DNA of 64,000 bases from Leucobacter aridicollis (GTDB lineage: Bacteria > Actinomycetota > Actinomycetes > Actinomycetales > Microbacteriaceae): positions 2,294,001 through 2,358,000 of the forward strand of contig NZ_CP075339.1 in NCBI RefSeq assembly GCF_024399335.1, in the 5' to 3' direction. The position numbers were made by a program, and so were the translations under genes. Of this stretch, positions 50,906 to 59,100 are shown piece after piece (the stretch's first letter is position 1; every line of letters begins with the position of its first letter). The notes under the pieces are model-generated. The model worked only from the letters and a program-made list of their open reading frames with translations. It was not told where the DNA came from and did not search any database.

Positions 50906-50997
50906 CGCCACAACCCATGGAATCTGCGGAATCAATGCCCGGCCCACGCCGCTGACACATACCAACTGCAGATCCCAGAGATACTGACAGCAACCGG
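50906..50997. repeat. 92-bp repeat containing the 62-bp palindromic element, copy 3
   Basis: The core 50916-50977 differs from copy 2 at only a few bases (GGAATCTG at the left end, GCTGACAC inside). Flanks are shared: CGCCACAAC before and GAGATACTGAC after. The pair looks like a recent local duplication. Confidence 0.85.
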
Positions 50998-51038
50998 ACT
51001 ACTGAAACCACGGAGAGGTTTAAGCTCGGCGCACAAAA

Positions 51039-51064
51039 AATGAGGGCCCCGAGGGGCCCTCATT
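51039..51064 (-). terminator. Intrinsic terminator of the DUF3117 gene
   Basis: AATGAGGGCCCC / GGGCCCTCATT stem, loop GAG. On the minus strand it is followed by a run of Ts, 20 bases past the stop of the small gene. Confidence 0.88.
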
Positions 51065-51083
51065 CTGCGTGTGCGAACGGCGG

Positions 51084-51254
51084 TTAGTCGCCGAGCACTC
51101 CCGCAAGTACATCGCGAAGCTCGGCGGCCTCTTCGTCATTGACTGACACCACCAGACGGCCACCGCCTTCAAGGGGAACACGCACCACGATGACGCGGCT
51201 TTCGCGCACCGCTTCCATGGGCCCGTCTCCGGTCCTTGGTTTCATTGCCGCCAT
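51084..51254 (-). CDS. DUF3117 small protein
   Basis: 56 residues from the ATG at 51254, with GGAGG 4 bases upstream. It matches the actinobacterial DUF3117 family end to end: MAAMKPRTGDGPMEAVRESR, then a VIVVRVPLEGGGRLVVSV strand pair and a DEEAAELRDVLAGVL helix. Unknown function; highly conserved and usually single-copy (Rv1211-like). It has its own promoter region (a GATAAT-like box on the minus strand near 51290) and a strong terminator, so it is probably expressed alone and well. Confidence 0.9.
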   Translation of the reverse strand: MAAMKPRTGDGPMEAVRESRVIVVRVPLEGGGRLVVSVNDEEAAELRDVLAGVLGD

Positions 51255-51401
51255 GACGCCTCCTCGCATGTTTGGTCTTTCCCCTCTATTATCTCTCGCG
51301 AAGCCGGGTCGCGGAAATCCTTTGAGGCTTTTATGCAAAGGAGTGTCACAATACGGCTGTGGAATGCGTACAATATTGGCCCCATTGTCACGAACGAACC
51401 A

Positions 51402-52562
51402 CTAGCTTGCGTAGGCGCTGTTCCCGCGCACGTAGTCAACAGTGAGATCGTTTGTGCGAATCCGCGCGCTTGAGTCGCCCGCGTGAAGCTCTATGAGCAC
51501 CTCGGTGCGCTTCGGCGAGAGGTCGCACTCCGAGACTGGCCGGTCTGGCCCTCCTGCGCTGCACAATCGAACACCGTTGAAGCTCACATCAACGACGTAC
51601 GGATCGAAGCTCGCCTGCGTGACGCCGATTGCCGCAAGCACCCGCCCCCAGTTGGGATCATCCCCCGCAATCGCCGCTTTGAAGAGGTTGTTTCGAGCAA
51701 GCGCTCGCCCGACCTCCTCGGCGTCTGATTCGCTCTCGGCGCCCTCCACAAAGATGTGAATGTTGTGGCCCGCCCCCTCCGCATCGACCTGCAACTGTTC
51801 GGCGATGTCATCGCAGACTGCGAGCAGCCCGGCGGAGAACTCGGCCTCGCTCGGCGACACCCCACTTGCACCCGAGGCAAACGCCGTGACCTGATCGTTC
51901 GTCGACATGCAGCCATCTGAATCAAGTCTGTTGAACGTCGCAGAGACTGCAGCGCGCAGTGCGCGATCGAGCACGGCGTTCGAGACACAGGCATCGGTCG
52001 TAATCACCACGAGCATCGTCGCGAGTCCCGGTGCGAGCATACCTGCGCCTTTGCCCATGGCCCCAATGCGCCAGCCCGCGCCTGTGTGGGTCGCCGTCTT
52101 GGATACCGAGTCGGTGGTGAGGATCGCCGTCGGTGCCGACTCATCCGTGGCCGCGAGAGCTTCACACGCGAGCGGCACACCGCCGAGCACACTCGACCTG
52201 AATTCTTCGCCGCCCGAACCGATGAGCCCTGTCGAACACACAAGTACATCGGTGGCATTGATGCCGGATATCTCGGCGGCAACCGCGGCGGCAGAGAGCT
52301 CTACGGTCTCGTATCCGTATTCGCCGGTGAAGCAGTTTGCTCCGCCGGAGTTGAGGAGCACCGCGCGGGGTGTGCCGCCTGCGGCAATCACACTTCTGCT
52401 CCACCGAATCGGATGCGCCTGCGCGCGGTTCCGCGTGAACACGACGGCGCAGCCGGGCTGGGGCCCATCGTTCACGACAAGAGCGAGATCAGGCTTTCCG
52501 GAGGACTTGATGCCGGCTGTAACGCCCGCAGAGCGAAACCCGAGCGGGTATGTGACCGACAT
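51402..52562 (-). CDS. argJ: Glutamate N-acetyltransferase / ornithine acetyltransferase ArgJ
   Basis: 386 residues. Motifs include GFRSAGVTAGIKSSGKPDLAL, a VVFTRNRAQAHPIRWS stretch, AVLLNSGGANCFTG and the self-cleavage site KGAGMLAPGLATMLVVITTD, whose Thr in ATML becomes the N-terminal nucleophile. AIAGDDPNWGRVLAAIG is also typical. It moves acetyl from N-acetylornithine to glutamate. No other arginine biosynthesis gene is nearby; instead it follows the semialdehyde dehydrogenase by 24 bases on the same strand and may be transcribed with it. It could serve arginine synthesis or ornithine supply for the aminotransferase of this locus. Confidence 0.92.
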   Translation of the reverse strand: MSVTYPLGFRSAGVTAGIKSSGKPDLALVVNDGPQPGCAVVFTRNRAQAHPIRWSRSVIAAGGTPRAVLLNSGGANCFTGEYGYETVELSAAAVAAEISGINATDVLVCSTGLIGSGGEEFRSSVLGGVPLACEALAATDESAPTAILTTDSVSKTATHTGAGWRIGAMGKGAGMLAPGLATMLVVITTDACVSNAVLDRALRAAVSATFNRLDSDGCMSTNDQVTAFASGASGVSPSEAEFSAGLLAVCDDIAEQLQVDAEGAGHNIHIFVEGAESESDAEEVGRALARNNLFKAAIAGDDPNWGRVLAAIGVTQASFDPYVVDVSFNGVRLCSAGGPDRPVSECDLSPKRTEVLIELHAGDSSARIRTNDLTVDYVRGNSAYAS

Positions 52563-52586
52563 GAGCGGCCCCTTTCGTGGTTGTGC

Positions 52587-54071
52587 CTAGCCGAGCAGCG
52601 TGGTCGCGGGCGAGTCGAGATTGAATTGTTTGAGCGTCTGGAAATCCTGCATACCCTCGACGCCACCCTCCTTGCCGTAACCGGAGTAGCCAATTCCGCC
52701 GAACGGACTCGAAGCATCTGCGACGAGACCCTTGTTGATCCCGAGCACGCCGACCTCGAGCGCGTGGGCAACGCCAAACGCCCGATCGATATCCTGGGAA
52801 AAAACGTAACCGGCGAGCCCGAATGGAGTGTTGTTCGCCTTGACGATTGCTTCCGCGTCGGTGCCGAAGGTGTCGACAACTGCGATCGGTGCGAAAATCT
52901 CTGCCGAGGCGATCTTCGCCGCCTCAGGCACGTTCGTGAGCACTGCTGGGTTCATAAAGAAGCCGTCGCCCAAGGGCTGTGGCGCCGCACACGCGTCATC
53001 TGCCCCGAGCTCGAGCGCTCCAGCAACGAGCCCAAGTACCTGCTCGCGCGCTTGGCCGCTGATGAGCGGGCCGAGGTCGACGCCTTCTGCGAACCCCGAG
53101 CCGACGGTGAGGGCGTTCAGTCGCTTCGAGAGCTCGGCGGTGAACTCCCCCGCGATCCCTTCCTGCACGAGGAATCGGTTTGCCGCGACGCAGGCCTGGC
53201 CACCGTTACGAATCTTCGACATCACAGCGCTGTTCACCGCGCGCTCGAGGTCTGCGTCGTTGAACACGAGGAACGGCGCATCGCCGCCAAGCTCAAGCGA
53301 CAGCTTCTGCACGTGCTGCGCCGACTGCTCGATGAGCATCGAGCCGACGCGGGTCGAACCTGTGAAGGACACCTTCTTCAAGCGGGCATCGCTCATGAGC
53401 TTGCGCGACCAACCCGACGAGTCTGAGGTTGTCACGACCTGGAACGCCTCAGGTGGCACGCCCGCCTCGAGCAGCACGTCTCCGAGCAGCAGCGAGCTCA
53501 GCGGGGTTGCCTCGGCTGGCTTCAGGATCACCGAACAGCCTGCGGCGAGCGCCGCGGCTGCTTTGCGGGCGCCCATTGCGAGCGGGAAGTTCCAGGGGGT
53601 GATGAGTAGCGCGATCCCAACAGGCTGACGGGTGACTATGAGTCGCGCTCCCCCGGCCGGCGCCTCGCGATATCCGCCGTAGGAACGTACGGCCTCCTCC
53701 GAGTACCACCGCAAGTAGTCCGCTGAGAAGCGCACCTCCGCGCGAGACTCGTCGATTGGCTTTCCCATTTCACGGGTCATCGTGGCTGCGATTGTTTCGA
53801 TGCGCTCAACAAGGATTTCGGCGGCGCGCAAGAGCACGTTTGACCGTGCACGGGCGCTTCGGCCGCTCCAGGCTGTCAGCCCGCGACCGGCGACCTCAAG
53901 ACAGTGGCCTGCCAGCTCCGTCGGGACATTTGCAACCTGGGTGAAGGCCGCTCCAGTCGCAGGGTCAACCACGTCGAAGCGTTCGAGGCTCGTGCCGTCG
54001 ACCCCGGGGATGCGCGGGCCGCTCTCAAAGGATGCAAGGAACGCGTCGTGGGCTTGGAGGATTGTCTGCAT
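52587..54071 (-). CDS. gabD: NAD(P)-dependent succinate-semialdehyde dehydrogenase-type aldehyde dehydrogenase
   Basis: 494 residues from the ATG at 54071. ALDH features: PWNFPLAMGARKAAAALAAG, FTGSTRVGSMLIEQSA, LSLELGGDAPFLVF (catalytic Glu) and NGGQACVAANRF (catalytic Cys). The sequence style (SADYLRWYSEEAVRSYGGY and GYSGYGKEGGVEGMQDF) is that of GabD/succinate- or glutarate-semialdehyde dehydrogenases. It would oxidise the semialdehyde made by a GABA-, 5-aminovalerate- or ornithine-type aminotransferase. The aminotransferase at 59101 and LhgO at 57824 support this. The exact substrate is inferred. Confidence 0.85.
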   Translation of the reverse strand: MQTILQAHDAFLASFESGPRIPGVDGTSLERFDVVDPATGAAFTQVANVPTELAGHCLEVAGRGLTAWSGRSARARSNVLLRAAEILVERIETIAATMTREMGKPIDESRAEVRFSADYLRWYSEEAVRSYGGYREAPAGGARLIVTRQPVGIALLITPWNFPLAMGARKAAAALAAGCSVILKPAEATPLSSLLLGDVLLEAGVPPEAFQVVTTSDSSGWSRKLMSDARLKKVSFTGSTRVGSMLIEQSAQHVQKLSLELGGDAPFLVFNDADLERAVNSAVMSKIRNGGQACVAANRFLVQEGIAGEFTAELSKRLNALTVGSGFAEGVDLGPLISGQAREQVLGLVAGALELGADDACAAPQPLGDGFFMNPAVLTNVPEAAKIASAEIFAPIAVVDTFGTDAEAIVKANNTPFGLAGYVFSQDIDRAFGVAHALEVGVLGINKGLVADASSPFGGIGYSGYGKEGGVEGMQDFQTLKQFNLDSPATTLLG

Positions 54072-54160
54072 TGGATTCTCGGTTCTCTGGTGAAGCTGTC
54101 GGTGGCGGTGTCGCGAGGCGCCCAATCCGCCGGGCGCCTCGCACAGTGAGCGGGGCCCGC

Positions 54161-54988
54161 TCAGTCGCCGAGTGGGAGGATGTCGCCTGGCGCGCTCGCC
54201 GGCGAAACGTCAGCAGCGCCCTCGCGCACGGAGCGAAGGAATGATTTGGTGCGCTCATGCTGCGGGTTGCCGAACACAGCCTCGGGAGCGCCAGTCTCGA
54301 CGATGTACCCGTCTGCCATGAAGACGACGCGGTCTGCCACCTCGCGGGCGAAGGTCATCTCGTGCGTCACGACAACCATCGTCATGCCTTCGGCGGCAAG
54401 CTGCTTCATCACATCGAGTACCTCGCCAACGAGCTCAGGATCGAGCGCGCTTGTCGGCTCGTCAAACAGCATGATGCTCGGCCGCATCGCGAGCGCGCGG
54501 GCGATGGCGACGCGCTGCTGCTGGCCGCCCGACAGCTGCGACGGGTAGGCGTCAGCCTTTTCGGGAAGCCCGACCCGGGCGAGAAGTTCGCGGGCGTGTG
54601 CCTCGCTCGCAGTCCGGTCGGCCCGCTTGACCTTGAGTGGGGCCAGCATGATGTTCTCAAGTACGGTCTTGTGCGGAAACAGGTTGAAGCGCTGGAACAC
54701 CATGCCAACCTGCTCACGGTGCTTCGCGATTTGCTTCTCGCTGAGCTCATACAGCGTGTTCCCGTCGCGGCGGTAGCCAGAGAGTTCGTCGTTAACTGTC
54801 AGGAGCCCGTCGTCGATACGCTCAAGGTTGTTGATGCAGCGCAGAAACGTCGATTTGCCAGAGCCCGACGGCCCGAGAAGCACAACAACCTCCCCTTTGC
54901 CGACCGACATATTGATGTGTTTGAGCACGTGGTTGTCGCCGAAGCGCTTGCTGACGCCCTCGGCCTGGATCACAGTTTCGATGCTCAT
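54161..54988 (-). CDS. Polar amino acid ABC transporter ATP-binding protein
   Basis: 275 residues. Walker [18 protein letters not shown] near 38, Q-loop [10 protein letters not shown], signature [17 protein letters not shown], Walker [15 protein letters not shown] and switch [10 protein letters not shown]. The His/Gln-type (GlnQ/HisP) hallmark FLRCINNLE is present. The tail of about 25 residues is divergent. It overlaps the permease start (ATGA) and drives uptake of an amino acid whose catabolic genes surround it. Confidence 0.93.
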   Translation of the reverse strand: MSIETVIQAEGVSKRFGDNHVLKHINMSVGKGEVVVLLGPSGSGKSTFLRCINNLERIDDGLLTVNDELSGYRRDGNTLYELSEKQIAKHREQVGMVFQRFNLFPHKTVLENIMLAPLKVKRADRTASEAHARELLARVGLPEKADAYPSQLSGGQQQRVAIARALAMRPSIMLFDEPTSALDPELVGEVLDVMKQLAAEGMTMVVVTHEMTFAREVADRVVFMADGYIVETGAPEAVFGNPQHERTKSFLRSVREGAADVSPASAPGDILPLGD

Positions 54989-55896
54989 CGTGTTACTCCA
55001 AAGGTGTTCTTCAGCCAGCGTTTCTTCATGCTGGGTGCTGCCTGCGCCGCGTAGCCGCGGTTCATGCGACGCTCAAGCCAGCTCTGCAGGAACGTCAGCA
55101 CGGTCGTCATAAACAGGTACCAAATCGAGGCGGTGAACAGCAGCTCGATAACTTTGTAGTTCAGTGTGTAGATGCGGAAGGCACCGTTCAGCAGTTCGGA
55201 GACCGAAATCGTGTACGCGAGCGCGGACGTCTTGAGCATCGCAATCAACTGGTTGCCTGCGGGCGGGAGGATAACCCTCAGCGCCTGAGGCAAGACGACC
55301 GAGAGCATCACGCGACGCTTGCGCATGCCGAGCGCGAGTGCGGCCTCGGCCTGACCTTTATCAACTGCGAGCAGGCCAGCCCGGACAATCTCGGACATGT
55401 ACGAGCCTTCGTTGATGCCGAGGGCGAGGATCGCGGCGAGAAACGGCGTCATGATCGTGTTCGTGCTCACGGACCAGAGCCCAAAGAATGAGACCGTCGG
55501 GATGACGAGTGCAATGTTGAACCAGATCAGCAACTGCACGAGCACGGGGGTGCCGCGGAACAGCCAGGTGTAAAAGCCCGCCGCGCCAGAGAGCACGCGG
55601 TTGTTTGATTCGCGCAGGAGCGCGGTGACCACTCCGAGCACCAGCCCAACAAGCATCGAGATGACAGTAAGCTCAAGCGTCGTCACGACGCCGCTCAAGA
55701 TCTGAGGGTCGAAGAGATACTTCGCGGTGACTGTGTAGTCGATGTCAGCAAAGATGAACGCTGCGACAACGCCGGCAGCGACGAGCAGCACGATGACTGC
55801 TGCAATCGCGGAGCCGACGCTCTTATGCCCCACGACCTTGAAGAGCTGCTCCCCCTCTCCGGGGAGCGAGATCGTCATTGTGTTCGGAGTGGCCAT
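54985..55896 (-). CDS. Polar amino acid ABC transporter permease
   Basis: 303 residues from the ATG at 55896; a GTG two codons earlier is also possible. An extra N-terminal helix (about 28-50) precedes the HisM/GlnP-type permease domain, which has the [17 protein letters not shown] start, [16 protein letters not shown] and the EAA loop [25 protein letters not shown]. It makes a homodimeric channel with the ATPase, coupled through a 4-base overlap. The substrate is set by the binding lipoprotein upstream. Confidence 0.92.
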   Translation of the reverse strand: MATPNTMTISLPGEGEQLFKVVGHKSVGSAIAAVIVLLVAAGVVAAFIFADIDYTVTAKYLFDPQILSGVVTTLELTVISMLVGLVLGVVTALLRESNNRVLSGAAGFYTWLFRGTPVLVQLLIWFNIALVIPTVSFFGLWSVSTNTIMTPFLAAILALGINEGSYMSEIVRAGLLAVDKGQAEAALALGMRKRRVMLSVVLPQALRVILPPAGNQLIAMLKTSALAYTISVSELLNGAFRIYTLNYKVIELLFTASIWYLFMTTVLTFLQSWLERRMNRGYAAQAAPSMKKRWLKNTFGVTR

Positions 55897-55904
55897 GGTG
55901 ACGC

Positions 55905-56807
55905 CTATCGTGCGTTGTTGATGAGTGACTCGTCGAGCGCGAGGTCGCTGACGCCCCACTCTTCGAGGATCTTCTCGTAGCTGCCGTCGGCAATGATCGC
56001 GTTCATTGCTTCAAGGAGCACGTCGCGGAGTTCAGCGTCTGCTTTGTTGAGCATGATGCCGTAGACGCTGTCACCGACGGTGAGGCCTGGAATAAGCTCG
56101 ACGGCTCCCTCGGCCTGCGAGACGGCGTAGCTGCCGACTGCGCCGAGGATGACGCTCGCGTCGACTCCGCCCTGGCGGATCTGGAGGATGCCTGCCTGAT
56201 CGCTGTCGAGCATCTGGATGTTGATGGCCTGGTCGCCGTTTGCAACGCAGTCGGCGCTGAGTTCCTCGACCTGAGTGACCTGGATCGTGCCCCGGGTACC
56301 TGCGACCTTCTTGCCGCACAGGTCGTCAAGCGACGTGAACTCGCCCACGCGATCGGGTGAGGTGATGAACCCCGACGCTGCCTTGAGGTAAGTGACGTAG
56401 TCGTACACCTCTGCACGCTCGTCGGTGTAGGTCATTGACGCGAGCAGCGCGTCGTAGCGCTTCGACTGAATACCGCTGAGTGCAGCCTCAGTCTTCACGT
56501 CCTGCCAGTCAAACGGCACGCCAATCTGTTCGCTCAATGCGCTCGCAATGTCGACGTCGATGCCTTTGACTGTCTTACCGTCTTCCTGCAGCCATTCGAA
56601 GGGCGCGTAGGTGAGGTCACCCGCGTTGACGATCTTGCCCGCGTCTTTGATGCGGTCGGGCAGCTTGGCGTACAGGGGCGCGTCGGTGTTCACCTCGGCC
56701 GCGTCCTCGGCGCCGCTCGCGGCGTCGCTCCCCTGCGCGCAACCGGTAAGCATCAGGACTGCACTTCCCACGAGCCAAGCGGCGAGCGCTCCACGCTTGA
56801 GGTTCAT
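55905..56807 (-). CDS. Amino acid-binding lipoprotein (family 3 SBP)
   Basis: 300 residues from the ATG at 56807 with AAAGGAGGG upstream. Lipobox LMLTGCAQ (Cys 23). The ligand domain has VNAGDLTYAPFEWLQEDGKTVKGIDVDIASALSEQIGV, a YDALLASMTYTDERA segment and KVAGTRGTIQVTQVEEL. Family 3 proteins bind polar amino acids or opines. Candidate ligands from context are lysine, ornithine, GABA or 5-aminovalerate. It starts the ABC operon. A palindrome lies about 105 bases upstream of the start (56913-56924). Confidence 0.92.
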   Translation of the reverse strand: MNLKRGALAAWLVGSAVLMLTGCAQGSDAASGAEDAAEVNTDAPLYAKLPDRIKDAGKIVNAGDLTYAPFEWLQEDGKTVKGIDVDIASALSEQIGVPFDWQDVKTEAALSGIQSKRYDALLASMTYTDERAEVYDYVTYLKAASGFITSPDRVGEFTSLDDLCGKKVAGTRGTIQVTQVEELSADCVANGDQAINIQMLDSDQAGILQIRQGGVDASVILGAVGSYAVSQAEGAVELIPGLTVGDSVYGIMLNKADAELRDVLLEAMNAIIADGSYEKILEEWGVSDLALDESLINNAR

Positions 56808-56912
56808 ATAACCCTCCTTTGGGTATTAGAAAAACTAGGGTCTTGGCGAGCTGGGGTCGGCGCACAACCGGGCCTTGGCAGCCGCTCGGGAATCACAATA
56901 CACAGGTTGCAC

Positions 56913-56924
56913 GTTGCATGCAAC
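56913..56924. promoter_or_regulatory. Palindromic operator upstream of the amino-acid ABC operon
   Basis: GTTGCATGCAAC is a perfect 12-bp palindrome in an AT-rich part of the 284-bp gap 56808-57091, with a related half GTTGCAC just before. It fits GntR/FCD-type sites (TTGCATGCAA). The regulator encoded at 57092-57790 is the natural candidate. The rest of the gap holds no gene. Confidence 0.55.
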
Positions 56925-57091
56925 TTACCTTAAGCTTCGATTGCTCACCCCATTGAGCGCCCCCTTGGGCCACCAAACTCGCCGTCAGGAGACAGCATGA
57001 ACACGCACCAGCGGAGCCCCCGCCCCGCGTGCTTCACGCGACCCGTTCGACCCCTCTCCCTCGGTTTCGGGGCGCTAGGCCTCCCGAAGAA

Positions 57092-57790
57092 CTACAGCCA
57101 GGCCAGCTGCTCAGCGACCCACTCGGGGCCGTGCTCGGGGTCTCCCCCGGCCTCCTGGGCGATGAGCAACTGCGCGGTGTTCTTAATGTGGCGCCGCATT
57201 TCCGCAGAGGCTGTCTCCGCGTCCTGCCGCTCGATAGCGTCAACGAGCCCCGCGTGGTCATCGACAAGCTCACGCCCCGTTCGAGCAGTCGACGTCGTTC
57301 CCACGCCGCGGGTCAGCACGAGGTTTCGCAGGTCGAGCAGCAATCCCTGTAGCCGCCCGTTCCCGGAGGCCGCAGCGATCGAGATGTGGAGGTCGCGGTC
57401 AAGCACAAGCAGCTCCTCGGCATCGTCGGTCGCCTCCCCCATTGCCTCGAAGCAAGCCAGAATCCCGCGCAACTGCTCATCGGTGCGAGTGCGGGCAGCC
57501 TGCCCAGCAGCCGGCACCTCCAGCATGAGGCGTAGCTGGAACACCTCAAGGAGATCCTCGAGCGTGGTCGCGAGAATCGTCGCACCGCGGTTCTTCTCGA
57601 TCCTGACCATGCCCGCCTGCTCAAGCTGCAGCAGCGCGTCGCGGATGGGCGTGCGTGAGACGCCGATGCGCTCGGCGAGCTGTACGGCAGACACCATAGT
57701 CCCGGGCTCCAGTCGGCCGCTCGTGATCTCAGAGCGGATCTGCTCCATCGCCCGGCGAGCCAAACTGTCTTGTTTCGAGAGCTTTTCCAC
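57092..57790 (-). CDS. GntR-family regulator with FCD domain
   Basis: 232 residues from a GTG at 57790; open reading further upstream is antisense to lhgO and rejected. Winged HTH: RRAMEQIRSEITSGRLEPGT, then a QLAERIGVSRTPIRDALLQL helix pair and an EKNRGATI wing. The FCD part has DRDLHISIAAASGN and a DDHAGLVDAIERQDAETA segment with its His ligands. Related FCD regulators (CsiR/LgoR type) control glutarate, L-2-hydroxyglutarate and amino acid breakdown, which suits the divergent lhgO 33 bases away and the ABC operon downstream. The inducer is unknown. Confidence 0.85.
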   Translation of the reverse strand: MEKLSKQDSLARRAMEQIRSEITSGRLEPGTMVSAVQLAERIGVSRTPIRDALLQLEQAGMVRIEKNRGATILATTLEDLLEVFQLRLMLEVPAAGQAARTRTDEQLRGILACFEAMGEATDDAEELLVLDRDLHISIAAASGNGRLQGLLLDLRNLVLTRGVGTTSTARTGRELVDDHAGLVDAIERQDAETASAEMRRHIKNTAQLLIAQEAGGDPEHGPEWVAEQLAWL

Positions 57791-57823
57791 ACCCCCACTA
57801 TGACACTTCTGAAAGAGGAACGT

Positions 57824-59047
57824 ATGCACACACGACGCATTGCAGTCATCGGAGGCGGCATCATCGGCGCCTCCGTCGCCGCCCAGTTGACGACACGCAA
57901 TGACGCAAACTCCGTTGTCTTGTATGAGAAGGAGTCGGCCCCCGGCACCCACCAGACCGGACACAACAGTGGCGTCGTACACGCCGGCCTCTACTACCAG
58001 CCGGGAAGCCTGAAGGCCCGTCTCACTCGGCGCGGCGTTGAGCTGCTCCACGCGTACAGCGAGTCGCGCGGAATCCGCTACGACGAGTGCGGCAAACTCG
58101 TCGTGGCGCACACCGAGAAGCAACTCGGTCAGCTCGACGCGATCCTCGACAAAGCACGGGCGAACGGCGTGCCTAGGATTGCGATCATCGGCGAAGACGC
58201 GATGCACGAGATCGAGCCGCACTGCGTCGGTCGGGCCGCGATCCATTCCCCGCACACCGCGATCGTCGATTATCCGGGGGTCACGCGCGCGCTCCTCGAA
58301 GACGTGCGTGCCGCTGGCGGCGAAGTTCGCCTCGGCACATCGGTCTCGCGCATCACACAGCAGGGCTCCGAGCAAATCGTGCACACCTCGGGCGGCAGCC
58401 AGGCGTTCGACTACGTGATCGCCTGCAACGGCCTGCAGTCAGACAGGCTCGCGAAGCGCTCCGGGGCGGGCAAGTACCCGGCGATCGTGCCCTTCTCGGG
58501 CGACTACTACAAGCTCAGGCCCGAGAGCGCGAAGCTCGTGAACGGGCTGCTCTACCCAGTGCCAGACCCTGACTATCCGTTTCTTGGTGTGCACCTCACC
58601 CGCACTGTCGACGATGAGGTCACCGTCGGCCCCAACGCGTTCCTCTCGTTCGCGCGAGAGCATTACCACCGCTTCGGTTTCAACGTCCGTGACGCAATCC
58701 AGATCGCGTCCTCTGGAGCATTTTGGCGGTTCGCGGGCGGCAACTTCGCGGAGGCGATCAACCAACTCCGCACCGCGAACAAGCGGTCATTCCTCGCAGG
58801 AGCCCAGGAGTTTATCCCCGAACTCGCTTCCGAGGATCTCACCCCCGGGCTGCGAGGCGTCCGAGCGCAGGCCATGAACGAAGACGGCACGCTTGAAGAC
58901 GACTTCGTGATCCAGCGCGTCAACAATGCGGTGTTCGTGCGAAACGCGCCTTCCCCCGCCGCGACCTCAGCGATGGCAATTGCCGAGCACATCATCGAGG
59001 AGATTCTCGCAGAGGATCGCCTAGTAGAGCCCCTGCGCGGCGCCTAA
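57824..59047 (+). CDS. lhgO: L-2-hydroxyglutarate oxidase
   Basis: 407 residues from the ATG at 57824 with AAGAGGAA upstream. FAD-binding AVIGGGIIGASVAAQL at the start, then HQTGHNSGVVHAGLYYQPGS and the KLVVAHTEKQLGQLDAI stretch, which are typical of LhgO (YgaF). It oxidises L-2-hydroxyglutarate to 2-oxoglutarate and feeds electrons to the membrane quinone pool in known cases. In E. coli lhgO sits in the csiD-lhgO-gabDTP set for lysine/glutarate breakdown. Here no CsiD/GlaH hydroxylase is in the window, although an aminotransferase and a semialdehyde dehydrogenase are. Confidence 0.9.
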   Translation: MHTRRIAVIGGGIIGASVAAQLTTRNDANSVVLYEKESAPGTHQTGHNSGVVHAGLYYQPGSLKARLTRRGVELLHAYSESRGIRYDECGKLVVAHTEKQLGQLDAILDKARANGVPRIAIIGEDAMHEIEPHCVGRAAIHSPHTAIVDYPGVTRALLEDVRAAGGEVRLGTSVSRITQQGSEQIVHTSGGSQAFDYVIACNGLQSDRLAKRSGAGKYPAIVPFSGDYYKLRPESAKLVNGLLYPVPDPDYPFLGVHLTRTVDDEVTVGPNAFLSFAREHYHRFGFNVRDAIQIASSGAFWRFAGGNFAEAINQLRTANKRSFLAGAQEFIPELASEDLTPGLRGVRAQAMNEDGTLEDDFVIQRVNNAVFVRNAPSPAATSAMAIAEHIIEEILAEDRLVEPLRGA

Positions 59048-59100
59048 CTGGTGCCACCGTCAACACTTTCCCGAACCACCAGACTCGAAGGAGAACCCGA

